A stretch of 30,604 nucleotides of DNA, from assembly GCA_033765345.1 (NCBI GenBank), contig JANRIC010000163.1:1-30604 (forward strand), written 5' to 3'. The translations under genes and the position numbers were made by a program. Below, piece by piece: positions 22,580 to 30,530 of this stretch. Numbering within the stretch: the stretch's first letter is position 1; each line of letters opens with the position of its first letter. Source of the DNA: JANRIC01 sp033765345. Its GTDB lineage: Bacteria; Bacteroidota; Bacteroidia; Cytophagales; Microscillaceae. A model generated the notes under the pieces. It searched no databases. It worked only from the letters and a program-made list of their open reading frames with translations, and was not told where the DNA came from.

Positions 22580-23716
22580 TCAGTTGAATTTTTTAAGCAA
22601 AAAACTCGGCTGATAATGCATATAAATCCCAAAAGAATACTCAAATAGTTGGTTGTTAAAATCATAATAAGGCTCAAATCGGAAGGTCATAAACAATTCG
22701 GGCATCAATCTAACATCTTTTAAAATTCTTAAAAATAAAAGCTCCCGATTGTCCTCAATGAATCCCGGGGTTTTGACCGAGTAGGAGCGATAGAGCTCTC
22801 CTCCCTCTCTGGAATCAAATTGATTCCCCAACCAAAGATTGACCATCATGTCAAACCATTTCGTATCCATGTTGATTGTACCATAATATCCCAAACCATT
22901 GCGGCTTTCAAGCATATCATCGGAGGAATTCTCGATATATCCAACGTAATAATGCTCTGTACGAATGCTTTTCAAAAAGCTGTTTGGGGAGAATTTCCAT
23001 AAAAATTTTAAACCCGAACTGATATTCAGGGCGTTTCTGACAGGCAGATTCACAGTCAAATCCTGCCCCCCCTGATGCTGAATCGTGGTTTGCATCGGGA
23101 AAATAAGTTCAAAATTGGGGGTATATACAAATTTATAGTTTGTGACCAAACCCCCAAAAATAATTTCAGACTCATCGTCATTCCTGAAAATACGGTTTTG
23201 CCAATCGACCCACAAATCTACATAAAACCGCGTAGTATGATGTTTGAACTGAATCCCCGATTCAAGGTGTTGCACGATGAGGTTATCAAAATCATACATC
23301 GGCTCGATCAGTTGATGGTTGAGATGAGCTACCAGATTACCAAAAGTGACAGAAGTGCAGTCCTTTTGATAAGTAAGCCTAAAAATCGGAGCTATACGCG
23401 TAAAAGCATCATCTCCAAAATCTTTCCAGAAAAAACCCCCTGCTTCAAGGCGTACCTTAGCATTGGGGTAATACACCAGGCTGGGCATGAGAAAGGTGCC
23501 AAAAAATGTCTGCCCGGAAGTGATGGGATTAAAATATTCGTTATTTTTGAGAAAATTTAAATTTCTTAATTTTAAAAACAATTTTTTTTCCTGATTGGAA
23601 TTCATCTCTAATTTTTCTGCGAAAGCCTCATTATTTAACTGAGCTCGAAGCTTCTGAGAAACTAAAACACTGCTTAAAATCAGGATGTAAAAAGATACTA
23701 GAGAAAAATTATTCAT
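22580..23716 (-). CDS. Probable outer-membrane beta-barrel protein
   Basis: The family is not named with certainty. The 378-aa precursor has a signal peptide (FSLVSFYILILSSVLVS, likely cut after KLRA at about residue 25). The mature part has alternating aromatic/hydrophobic strands typical of an outer-membrane barrel, e.g. FGTFLMPSLVYYPNAKVRLE, TRFYVDLWVDWQNRIF, LGYYGTINMDTKWFDMMVNL and ELFMTFRFEPYYDFNNQLFE. It ends in FSFGIYMHYQPSFLLKKFN, so the last strand is not quite terminal. It may be a porin-like or conserved outer-membrane protein; the substrate is unknown. It diverges from recA and its 3' end abuts the rRNA mosaic. Confidence 0.7.
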   Translation of the reverse strand: MNNFSLVSFYILILSSVLVSQKLRAQLNNEAFAEKLEMNSNQEKKLFLKLRNLNFLKNNEYFNPITSGQTFFGTFLMPSLVYYPNAKVRLEAGGFFWKDFGDDAFTRIAPIFRLTYQKDCTSVTFGNLVAHLNHQLIEPMYDFDNLIVQHLESGIQFKHHTTRFYVDLWVDWQNRIFRNDDESEIIFGGLVTNYKFVYTPNFELIFPMQTTIQHQGGQDLTVNLPVRNALNISSGLKFLWKFSPNSFLKSIRTEHYYVGYIENSSDDMLESRNGLGYYGTINMDTKWFDMMVNLWLGNQFDSREGGELYRSYSVKTPGFIEDNRELLFLRILKDVRLMPELFMTFRFEPYYDFNNQLFEYSFGIYMHYQPSFLLKKFN

Positions 23717-23764
23717 TTTAGATAAAAAATTTAGAAAAAGCTCTTTTTTTAAACAAAATTGTTT

Positions 23765-23772
23765 TATATTTG
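23765..23772 (+). promoter_or_regulatory. Bacteroidota -7 promoter element for recA (TATATTTG)
   Basis: Exact TAnnTTTG 124 bp upstream of recA, with a T-run (23744-23750) at about -33. No obvious LexA-type palindrome was noticed between it and the start codon. Confidence 0.45.
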
Positions 23773-23895
23773 CTCATAAAAGTGGCATAAAATATAAAAC
23801 GTAAAGATAGGTTCTTTTTTGATAATTGCCTACATTGGAAATTAATACTGAATAATATGATTCATTTTACTCAAAACATTTAAATTCAAAAGTAT

Positions 23896-24999
23896 ATGTC
23901 AAATAATGCCGAGAAACTCAAAGCCTTACAAATGACCATAGAAAAACTAGACAAAACCTATGGCAAAGGTACTGTTATGCGATTAAGTGATGAAAAGGTC
24001 GTGGATGTAGAGGCTATTTCCACCGGTTCATTAAGCCTTGATGTCGCCCTTGGGGTAGGCGGTATTCCCCGTGGTCGTATTGTAGAAATCTACGGACCAG
24101 AATCCTCCGGAAAAACCACCCTCGCCCTGCATTGCATTGCCGAAGCCCAAAAACTCGGAGGCCTTGCCGCCTTCATCGACGCCGAACACGCTTTTGATAA
24201 AAGCTACGCCGAAAAACTCGGAATAGATACTGAAAATCTACTGATCTCACAACCCGATAACGGAGAACAAGCCCTCGAAATCGCCGAACACCTTATTCGC
24301 TCAGGAGCTATTGACATCATCGTGATTGACTCGGTCGCTGCACTCGTACCCAAAGGCGAGCTGGAAGGTGAAATGGGAGACAGCAAAATGGGTCTACAAG
24401 CCAGGCTGATGTCACAAGCCCTACGTAAACTCACCGGAACCATCAACAAGACGGGTTGTAGCTGTATTTTTATCAACCAACTTCGTGATAAAATCGGCGT
24501 GATGTTCGGTAGCCCTGAAACTACTACCGGGGGGAATGCCTTAAAATTTTATGCCTCTGTCCGCCTCGATATTCGTCGTATCGGGCAGATCAAAGAAAGT
24601 GCTGAAAATATCCTCGGGAATCGAACCCGCGTTAAAGTAGTCAAAAATAAAGTAGCTCCTCCCTTCAAAACCGTTGAATTTGACATCATCTACGGACAGG
24701 GCATTTCAAAATCAGGCGAAATCGTTGACATCGGCGTAGAATTGGATATTATCCAGAAATCCGGCTCCTGGTTCTCTTACAATGGCTCTAAACTTGGGCA
24801 AGGCCGCGAAACTGTCAAACAAATGATTGAAGATAATCCTGAATTGGCAGAGCAACTAGAAATGAAAATCAAAGCCTTTATTCAGGGGCAAGACCCCGCC
24901 GAGCTACACAAAAAGGCTAAATCCAACGGAAAAGCTAAAAAAGAAGAAAAAGTGGATGTTTTAGGTGCCACAGATATTGCCGAAGATGACGAAGCATAA
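23896..24999 (+). CDS. recA: Recombinase RecA
   Basis: DNA-dependent ATPase for homologous recombination and SOS induction. At 367 aa it is of typical length. Seen: Walker A GPESSGKTT (67-75), IDAEHAFD, VIDSVAALVPKGELEGEMGD, the L2 region MFGSPETTTGGNALKFYASV, and KNKVAPPFKTVEFDI. It ends in an acidic tail (DVLGATDIAEDDEA) preceded by a Lys-rich stretch. The ATG at 23896 gives the family's normal N-terminal helix. It is a single gene followed by an intrinsic terminator at 25111-25143. It has no link to the neighbouring barrel protein beyond divergence. Confidence 0.98.
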   Translation: MSNNAEKLKALQMTIEKLDKTYGKGTVMRLSDEKVVDVEAISTGSLSLDVALGVGGIPRGRIVEIYGPESSGKTTLALHCIAEAQKLGGLAAFIDAEHAFDKSYAEKLGIDTENLLISQPDNGEQALEIAEHLIRSGAIDIIVIDSVAALVPKGELEGEMGDSKMGLQARLMSQALRKLTGTINKTGCSCIFINQLRDKIGVMFGSPETTTGGNALKFYASVRLDIRRIGQIKESAENILGNRTRVKVVKNKVAPPFKTVEFDIIYGQGISKSGEIVDIGVELDIIQKSGSWFSYNGSKLGQGRETVKQMIEDNPELAEQLEMKIKAFIQGQDPAELHKKAKSNGKAKKEEKVDVLGATDIAEDDEA

Positions 25000-25110
25000 A
25001 ACCTAACAAGGATTAACGCTATTTTTTGTGATTCCTTTGATGATTTTCATTCCCCTAAAATTGAAAAAATCTCATGGGTTTGTGCATTAATCTTAGGCGC
25101 ATATTTTTGT

Positions 25111-25143
25111 CGGAGCAATAGAGATTGTTCCGGCATTTTTTTT
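25111..25143 (+). terminator. Intrinsic terminator downstream of recA
   Basis: CGGAGCAAT (25111-25119) pairs with ATTGTTCCG (25124-25132, one GU) around loop AGAG, followed by eight or nine T (25135-25143). It lies 110 bp after recA and inside the upstream extension of the DinB-like frame, which argues for the shorter start of that gene. Confidence 0.75.
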
Positions 25144-25172
25144 GCCAATTTTTACTGAGTCTTTCACAAAGC

Positions 25173-25685
25173 ATGGAAATGAATATACAAATTCTCATTC
25201 GGGAACAGCTCGAGTCAGTAGATCGGTGGACTTTAAACCTGGTAGATGGTATTCCTGGCTCTTTTTGGAAAATCAACCCACCAACCATCGACACCAATCT
25301 TAATTGGCAAATCGGCCATATTTTGGTTTCTAAATATTTTCACGCAATCGCTTGTATCAATGGACCTATGCCCGAACTCAACCAAAATCTGCCCATTTCA
25401 GAATATATGTCATTGTACAATGTAGGTAGTCAAAGCAATACACACCTAGAAATTAAACCCAACAAAGAAAGATTGTTGTACGACCTCAATCTGATCAATC
25501 AACTGGCAATTAGATTTATTAATGACCTAAGTGAAGAAAACCTTAACCTAAAAACCGAACTTCCCAATCCTGTTGCCGAAACCAAATACGATTCGCTGAT
25601 GTGGACTTTCAAACACCAAATGTGGCATAACGGGCAAATTGCACTACTCAAAAAACTACTCAAAGATCAAAATAACGGGATATAG
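25173..25685 (+). CDS. DinB-like four-helix protein
   Basis: Resembles the DinB/YfiT-type metal-binding superfamily of putative thiol-transferases or damage-related proteins; the real substrate is unknown. The 170-aa product has the expected metal-ligand histidines: H49 in NWQIGHILVSKYF, and H148 and H152 in FKHQMWHNGQIALLKKL. The open frame extends to a TTG at 25125, but that start lies inside the recA terminator hairpin, so the ATG at 25173 is used; another ATG at 25179 is possible. The position after recA is suggestive of the SOS-linked name, but the terminator separates them and DinB-like genes are often not SOS-regulated. Confidence 0.8.
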   Translation: MEMNIQILIREQLESVDRWTLNLVDGIPGSFWKINPPTIDTNLNWQIGHILVSKYFHAIACINGPMPELNQNLPISEYMSLYNVGSQSNTHLEIKPNKERLLYDLNLINQLAIRFINDLSEENLNLKTELPNPVAETKYDSLMWTFKHQMWHNGQIALLKKLLKDQNNGI

Positions 25686-25905
25686 GATATGAAGAAATGA
25701 GATGTTTTGTATGAAAAATCCATTGTGTTATTCCTCACAAACAGGCAGCTTTTTGTAAAAACATTAATTTTTATGGATGTGCTAAAATAAAAGAAACTTC
25801 TTTTTTATCTATCCCCACCAAATTGAGTAAAGTAGATTCACTCAGGCTTATTTTTTGTAGTATTTTTTAAAGAATAAATATCAACTAATCTTAATTTATG
25901 CTCCT

Positions 25906-26919
25906 ATGAAGTTTAAAAAACTAGGAAATAGCGGTCTTATTCTCTCCGACCTTACCCTGGGAACGATGCTTTACGGTGAAGAATCGTCCAGAAGTACCCC
26001 ACCCGAAATTGCCAAAAAACAAATTGACTTTTATCTTGATAGGGGAGGGAATCATATTGATACCGCAGATGTGTATGCCAACGGGCGTTCAGAAGAAATC
26101 CTTGGGCAAGCTTTACTAGGCAAAAGACATCGTACCATCATCGCCACTAAGGTTCGTTTTCCCAGAGGGCAAGGACCAAACGATTCGGGCTTGTCTCGTC
26201 ATCACATCATACAAGAAGTACACGCCAGCTTGCGAAGACTTTCTTCAGATTATATTGATATCTATTATATGCACTGTTGGGATCCCATTACCCCCATTGA
26301 AGAATCTCTTCGGGCTTTTGATGATTTGCTTACTGCCGGGAAAGTACGATACATCGGTGTATCCAATTTCAAAGCCTGGCAGGTGATGAAAGCACAGGGC
26401 GTTTCCGAATTAAACGGATACACCAAGTTTGTGGCAGGGCAGTATCAATACAGCCTGATCAAACGAGATATCGAGTATGAATTCAAAGATTTATTTGAAT
26501 CCGAAGGAATAGGCCTATTGCCTTGGGGACCCCTTGGCGGTGGGTTTTTAAGCGGTAAATATCGCTCCGATCAAAAACCTACCGATGAAGGACGTATAGC
26601 TACCACCGGCGAAGAAACAGAAGAAGCCTGGAAGCGGCGAGACACCACGCAAAATTGGAAAATCCTCGAGGAAGTTCAAAAAATAGCTCAAAACCGAGAG
26701 GTAAGCTCCGCTCAAATCGCCATCGCTTGGCTAAGAAGCCAGGATTGGGTAAGCAGTGTAATCCTCGGGGCACGTACCTTTGAACAACTGGAAGACAATA
26801 TGAAATCCGCAGATATTAACCTGACTCTCAAAGAGCAAAAAGACCTGAACAAAGCCAGTGAATTGCCGGAGTTATATCCTTACCGAATGATGGATGTATA
26901 CGGACAGAGATTTTTGTAG
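25906..26919 (+). CDS. Aldo/keto reductase
   Basis: NADPH-dependent TIM-barrel oxidoreductase of the AKR superfamily, resembling the general stress/YghZ-like group; the substrate is unknown. In 337 aa the catalytic tetrad is complete: D52 and Y57 in HIDTADVYANG, K82 in ATKVRFP, and H123 in IYYMHCWDP. VRYIGVSNFKAWQ and the cofactor region VSSVILGARTFEQLEDN are also present. The ATG at 25906 begins the usual KKLGNSGLILSDLTLGTM strand. The 220 bp upstream (25686-25905) is AT-rich with no gene and no exact TAnnTTTG. An rRNA-like fragment begins just after its stop codon. Confidence 0.92.
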   Translation: MKFKKLGNSGLILSDLTLGTMLYGEESSRSTPPEIAKKQIDFYLDRGGNHIDTADVYANGRSEEILGQALLGKRHRTIIATKVRFPRGQGPNDSGLSRHHIIQEVHASLRRLSSDYIDIYYMHCWDPITPIEESLRAFDDLLTAGKVRYIGVSNFKAWQVMKAQGVSELNGYTKFVAGQYQYSLIKRDIEYEFKDLFESEGIGLLPWGPLGGGFLSGKYRSDQKPTDEGRIATTGEETEEAWKRRDTTQNWKILEEVQKIAQNREVSSAQIAIAWLRSQDWVSSVILGARTFEQLEDNMKSADINLTLKEQKDLNKASELPELYPYRMMDVYGQRFL

Positions 26920-26926
26920 CATAAAA

Positions 26927-26965
26927 ACAAATGACTTACCCTGTGCCAGCAACTGCGGTAATTCT
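26927..26965 (+). pseudogene. 16S rRNA-like fragment, about 505-535 (530 loop)
   Basis: The plus strand has GTGCCAGCAACTGCGGTAAT (26942-26961), which differs from the universal 16S GTGCCAGCAGCCGCGGTAAT at two positions. The preceding ACTTACCCT fits the 16S flank AACTCC. It lies 8 bp after the aldo/keto reductase stop codon. It is separate from the mosaic 4.5 kb upstream and of opposite orientation to most of its pieces. The rest of 26920-27200 is AT-rich without a gene. A CCCTACCTGAGCT (27080-27092) may be a further 16S (about 965-980) remnant, but this is weak. Confidence 0.7.
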
Positions 26966-27210
26966 TTGATCTGGTATATTTTGCTCGAGTGCTTTATGAT
27001 GCTTTTGCACCTAAAATCTGGTGGTGGAGTGTATGTCATGGATAAAAAAAGAATCAAGTACAGAAAAACAGGAAATAATCCCTACCTGAGCTACATAAAA
27101 TCCGCTATACCTACAATAAATCTTTCAACATCACATCAATTTTTATCAAAAACCACTACAAAACTCATAGACTATTTTAAGTATTTTTAATAGCTTGCAG
27201 ACGTGAAAGG

Positions 27211-27393
27211 GGAATCGGGTGCGGGGTGTGAGGCGTCGGATGTGAGAGGAGTATGGAGTCAGGTATCTGGTAAAAAATCACAGAGAGCGTTGTATGTTTC
27301 TCTTTATTATTTCTTACAAAATATCTTACACCTTGCCCCTCCCGTTGCACTGACATACCACCCCTTGCTCCGATACCTTACTCCTCACACCCA
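27211..27393. repeat. Inverted repeat of degenerate G-rich/C-rich tandem units
   Basis: The left arm (about 27211-27270) is a run of G-rich units such as GGGTGTGAGGCGTCGGATGT. The right arm (about 27326-27393) is C-rich and roughly complementary (CTCCGATACC, CTTACTCCTCACACCC). Its structure parallels the elements at 4612-4732 and 6153-6249. It lies in the 500-bp gap before pgk and may affect read-through into it. Confidence 0.5.
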
Positions 27394-27417
27394 AAAATTC
27401 ATTTAATCACAAGAATC

Positions 27418-28602
27418 ATGAAAACAATTGATGATTTTAATTTCTCCGGAAGAAAAGCTATCGTCCGCGTGGATTTTAACGTGCCACTGGATGAAAATTC
27501 CAACATCACCGATTTTACAAGGATAGACGCTGCGCTTCCAACCATCCAAAAAATGCTGCACGACGGGGGATCAGTCATCCTGATGTCACACTTAGGCAGA
27601 CCCAAAGACGGACCGTCTGAGGAGTTTTCTCTCAAACACTTGGTCAAATCTCTGAGTGAAAAATTAAACCTAGAAGTAAAATTTGCGCCTGATTGCGTAG
27701 GTCCAGAAGCAGAAAGTATGGCGGCGAATCTTCAGGCAGGCGAGGTACTTCTGCTCGAGAACCTACGCTTTCATAAAGGAGAAGAAAAAGGAGATAAGGA
27801 TTTTGCCCAGGCTTTGGCCAAACTGGGAGATATCTATGTCAATGATGCCTTTGGTACAGCGCACCGCGCACACGCTTCTACGGCAGTGGTGGCAGAATAC
27901 TTTCAAGATAAAGCCTCCGGATATGTGATGCAGGCTGAGTTGGACAATGCCGAAAAAGTACTCGGCAATCCTGAAAGACCCTTTACAGCTATTATGGGCG
28001 GGGCTAAAATATCCGATAAAATTCTGGTCATCGAGCGTTTGCTCGACCAAGTAGACAACCTCATCATTGGTGGTGGGATGGCCTACACATTCTTCAAAGC
28101 ACAAGGTGGAAGCATCGGTAAATCCCTGCTGGAAGCCGATAAACTGGATTATGCCCTGTCATTGATGGAAAAAGCCAAAGAAAAAGGTGTAAACCTAGTC
28201 CTTCCTGTAGATACCATTACGGCGGATGCCTTTGACAATGATGCCAATACCGAAGTGGCAGAGAACATGAACATCCGAGAGGATTATATGGGGCTAGACA
28301 TCGGAGAAAAAACCCGCGCAAATTTCGCCGAAATCATTCTTCAGTCTAAAACCATCATGTGGAATGGCCCTATGGGTGTTTTTGAAATGCCTAATTTTGA
28401 GCACGGAACGGTAGCCATAGCGCAGGCAGTAGTGCAAGCCACCCAAAACGGTGCATTTTCACTTATCGGTGGTGGAGACTCAGCAGCTGCGATCAATAAT
28501 CTGGGCTTTGGAGATCAAGTATCCTATGTTTCAACAGGGGGAGGGGCTTTGCTCGAGTATATCGAGGGTAAAGAACTACCTGGTGTAAAAGCTCTAGAAT
28601 AA
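27418..28602 (+). CDS. pgk: Phosphoglycerate kinase
   Basis: Glycolytic enzyme: 1,3-bisphosphoglycerate plus ADP gives 3-phosphoglycerate plus ATP. 394 aa, a normal bacterial length. Seen: RVDFNVPL (17-24), SHLGRPKDG (57-65), ENLRFHKGEEKGD, NDAFGTAHRAHAST, the hinge/nucleotide region GGAKISDKI, TIMWNGPMGVFE, and the C-terminal GGGDSAAAI and STGGGALLEYIEG. The ATG at 27418 fits the family start (MKTIDDFNFSGRKAIVRVDF). It is a single gene, preceded by a long repetitive inverted repeat and followed by an intrinsic terminator. Confidence 0.98.
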   Translation: MKTIDDFNFSGRKAIVRVDFNVPLDENSNITDFTRIDAALPTIQKMLHDGGSVILMSHLGRPKDGPSEEFSLKHLVKSLSEKLNLEVKFAPDCVGPEAESMAANLQAGEVLLLENLRFHKGEEKGDKDFAQALAKLGDIYVNDAFGTAHRAHASTAVVAEYFQDKASGYVMQAELDNAEKVLGNPERPFTAIMGGAKISDKILVIERLLDQVDNLIIGGGMAYTFFKAQGGSIGKSLLEADKLDYALSLMEKAKEKGVNLVLPVDTITADAFDNDANTEVAENMNIREDYMGLDIGEKTRANFAEIILQSKTIMWNGPMGVFEMPNFEHGTVAIAQAVVQATQNGAFSLIGGGDSAAAINNLGFGDQVSYVSTGGGALLEYIEGKELPGVKALE

Positions 28603-28615
28603 TCACTTTTTGGGG

Positions 28616-28637
28616 AAGCCCTTCACCAGGGCTTTTT
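28616..28637 (+). terminator. Intrinsic terminator after pgk
   Basis: AAGCCCT (28616-28622)/AGGGCTT (28628-28634) stem with loop TCACC and five T (28633-28637), 14 bp after the pgk stop. Confidence 0.8.
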
Positions 28638-28721
28638 CTTTTGTTATTACAGAATTCGCAAAGAATTATATGCCTTCTGCCAAAAGTACGGAAGATACAA
28701 TTACGCCGTTATTGTTGTTAA

Positions 28722-28771
28722 GAAATTGCTACATGTTTTTATGATACTACAGGCTAAGTTATAGCAATTTC
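28722..28771. repeat. Compound hairpin in the pgk-Rpn spacer
   Basis: GAAATTGCTA (28722-28731) pairs with TAGCAATTTC (28762-28771); outer GTTGTT and AACAAC stretches can extend it. A second small hairpin, GATGTTC/GAACATC, lies at 28852-28869. No convincing gene is present in 28638-29032. Confidence 0.4.
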
Positions 28772-28894
28772 GTCAGCAACAACTGTTTCTGTCCCCCCTT
28801 TAATTTAAGTTTAGATATGAGCGCAGCGTAACATAAACTTTCCAATAAAAAGATGTTCTCCCGAACATCCGGGCGAATGCCTAAGGCCATAGAT

Positions 28895-28996
28895 TGCCCA
28901 AGAAGCAAAGAATAAACCTGAAAGTCTGCATCTAGAGGCTTTCGGGTTTTTAATATACCTCCCTCACCTGACGAGAAGCAAAAAATACGAAAAAAG
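28895..28996. repeat. Direct repeat flanking the Rpn nuclease gene, left copy
   Basis: About 100 bp is nearly identical to 30092-30193 (offset 1197 bp), with perfect identity over at least 28899-28978. It contains a hairpin (CCTGAAAG 28917-28924 / CTTTCGGG 28939-28946) followed by TTTTT, i.e. terminator-like on the plus strand. It ends with one copy of the TCACCTGACGAGAAG unit that is tandemly expanded at 30161-30530. Confidence 0.85.
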
Positions 28997-29032
28997 ACTC
29001 TCTGCCCCTTTTTCATAAATACAATGTTGTTT

Positions 29033-29845
29033 TCAGTTTTTTGTTGTTTCGTTACGCAGTTGCTCTATTTGCAAAACTGTTAAACCTGTATATTTAGAAA
29101 TTTCTTCATTAGAAAGTGGGCTTTGCAAAAGTTTTTTCGCAATTTCATTTCGTTCCTCCTCACGTTCAAGCGTAATAACTTGTCGTTTAGAAGCTTCTAT
29201 TTTTGCCTCCTCCCATTCCTCGGGGCTAATATTTTCATAACTTACTACTTCTACAGCCCGTCTTACGCCTTCATTTTGGATGTTGATTTGCGGATTTTCA
29301 GGGTTATGTATGCTTTCATAAATCAAATCTAACCAATCTCTGTAATTTTGTGGCGTATCTCTTCCTTTGTAATTTGGGTTTAGATAAATGAGTTCGTGGT
29401 TAAAAATTTTACGTTCCAAGCCCAGTAAATTTTTAGGATTTAAGTTAGAAATAAGAACTTCATCTTTGTAAATTTCTTTAGTTTTCGTATTTATTTTGTA
29501 AGGGGCTGTCATTACTACGATAGTATAAACAGTCTTTTCTACGGAATAATCTTCAGAAGTGTGCTGTTGTTGTGTAATTGCTTGCAAATGATAGTGTAGA
29601 AATCTATCAAAATTGTGGTCATACTCCACTTTTTGAATTTCAATTACAATTCTACGTTTTACATCTTCAGCAAAAATGTCATATTTGAATGCAATGTTGC
29701 CTAATTTTGGTTGAAAAGCCTTTTCTGTTTCTATCTTAGTCGGCTCTACCTCAATACCCACAATATCTTTCACAAAAGCCTTAAAAACTATCTCGTCTGT
29801 GAAGGCTTTTTTGAAAAACACTTCGTTGTCTAACCTTGCAAGCAT
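29033..29845 (-). CDS. Rpn-family PD-(D/E)XK nuclease / putative transposase
   Basis: Resembles the Rpn (recombination-promoting nuclease) / PD-(D/E)XK-family putative transposases common in Bacteroidota. In the 279-codon frame opening at TTG 29872, catalytic residues are visible as D65 in FKYDIFAED, then E78 and Q80 in RIVIEIQ, matching D-x(n)-E-x-Q. The start region LARLDNEVFFKKAFTDEIVF is typical. The C-terminal LLQSPLSNEEISKYTGLTVLQIEQLR resembles the short helix-turn-helix-like tail of these proteins. The ATG at 29845 (270 aa) is preferred because TAAATTTG, a -7-like element at 29870-29877, overlaps the upstream TTG. The gene is flanked by direct repeats of about 100 bp. Rpn proteins are linked to recombination and phage defence; the role here is unproven. 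Confidence 0.8.
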   Translation of the reverse strand: MLARLDNEVFFKKAFTDEIVFKAFVKDIVGIEVEPTKIETEKAFQPKLGNIAFKYDIFAEDVKRRIVIEIQKVEYDHNFDRFLHYHLQAITQQQHTSEDYSVEKTVYTIVVMTAPYKINTKTKEIYKDEVLISNLNPKNLLGLERKIFNHELIYLNPNYKGRDTPQNYRDWLDLIYESIHNPENPQINIQNEGVRRAVEVVSYENISPEEWEEAKIEASKRQVITLEREEERNEIAKKLLQSPLSNEEISKYTGLTVLQIEQLRNETTKN

Positions 29846-29869
29846 CACAATATTTGTTTTATCTTGTTT

Positions 29870-29877
29870 CAAATTTA
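29870..29877 (-). promoter_or_regulatory. -7-like promoter element before the Rpn gene (TAAATTTG)
   Basis: Exact TAnnTTTG on the minus strand, 24 bp upstream of the preferred ATG. It overlaps the alternative TTG start. The -33 region is T-rich but not consensus. Confidence 0.4.
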
Positions 29878-30035
29878 CAAAATTTTCAACAAAATACCTT
29901 GCAACTGAAAAAGATTAAAACCACCCAGCAGATGACGCTCATGCAAGTAACTCAAATAAGTCTTTCTTTTCAAGAATACGTGCTTGCCCCCACCTGGCAC
30001 CAGTATGGGAACTGAATAAAAAAAAATTAACCTGA

Positions 30036-30053
30036 CACAAGGATTTCCTTGTG
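30036..30053 (-). repeat. Short hairpin with A-run on one side
   Basis: CACAAGGA (30036-30043) pairs with TCCTTGTG (30046-30053). On the minus strand it is followed by TTAATTTTTTTTT (plus 30018-30030), so it could terminate minus-strand transcription entering from the tandem array. No gene is seen in 29878-30604. Confidence 0.45.
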
Positions 30054-30091
30054 CCAAGTATTCCTGAAAGCGTCCGCTTTCTGCCGAAGGC

Positions 30092-30193
30092 TGCTCAAGA
30101 AGCAAAGAATAAACCTGAAAGTCTGCATCTAGAGGCTTTCGGGTTTTTAATATACCTCCCTCACCTGACGAGAAGAAAAAAATACAAAAAAAA
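30092..30193. repeat. Direct repeat flanking the Rpn nuclease gene, right copy
   Basis: Right-hand copy of 28895-28996, including the same hairpin (30114-30121 / 30136-30143) and T-run. It runs directly into the 41-bp tandem array, whose first unit starts at 30161. Confidence 0.85.
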
Positions 30194-30530
30194 GCTTGCC
30201 GTCACCTGACGAGAAGAAAAAAATACAAAAAAAAGCTCGCCGTCACCTGACGAGAAGAAAAAAATACGAAAAAAAGCTTGCCGTCACCTGACGAGAAGAA
30301 AAAAATACGAAAAAAAGCTTGTCGTCACTTGACGAGAGGAAAAAAATACGAAAAAAAGCTTGTCGTCACCTGACGAGAAGAAAAAAATACGAAAAAAAGC
30401 TCGCCGTCACCTGACGAGAAGCAAAAAATACGAAAAAAAGCTCGCCGTCACCTGACGAGAAGCAAAAAATACGAAAAAAAGCTCGCCGTCACCTGACGAG
30501 AAGCAAAAAATACGAAAAAAAAGCTCGCCA
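30161..30530. repeat. 41-bp tandem repeat array, nine units
   Basis: Units start at 30161, 30202, 30243, 30284, 30325, 30366, 30407, 30448 and 30489; the period is exactly 41 bp, and 42 for the last. Each has TCACCTGACGAGAAG, an A-rich spacer with ATACGA, then AAAGCTYGCCG. CGTCA-CC-TGACG at each junction is a short inverted repeat. Units differ at few positions (AAGAAAA in the left half, AAGCAAA in the right half), suggesting recent stepwise expansion. There are no variable spacers, so it is not CRISPR. The sequence diverges after 30531; 30531-30604 has no visible gene. Confidence 0.9.

Noticed and set aside
27082..27094. tRNA-like D-arm sequence GTAGCTCAGGTAG on the minus strand
   Set aside because: No anticodon arm, T-arm or closing acceptor stem could be found around it; 13 nt alone is too little.
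27018..27095. Further 16S-like stretch (GGTGGAG and then CCCTACCTGAGCT resembling 16S about 935-985)
   Set aside because: Only scattered identities and a length difference of about 17 nt between the two motifs. Too weak to list as a fragment, though it is worth including in a covariance search.
28759..29016. 85-codon minus-strand ORF between pgk and the Rpn gene
   Set aside because: A large part of it is the repeated flank (28895-28996), including a terminator-like hairpin. The translation looks random and the right copy of the repeat does not preserve the frame.
29875..30105. 76-codon minus-strand ORF right of the Rpn gene
   Set aside because: It overlaps the hairpin and A-run at 30018-30053 and shows no recognisable protein features.
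30161..30530. CRISPR array
   Set aside because: The whole 41-bp unit is conserved, with no unique spacers, and there are no cas genes in the window. It is a tandem minisatellite.
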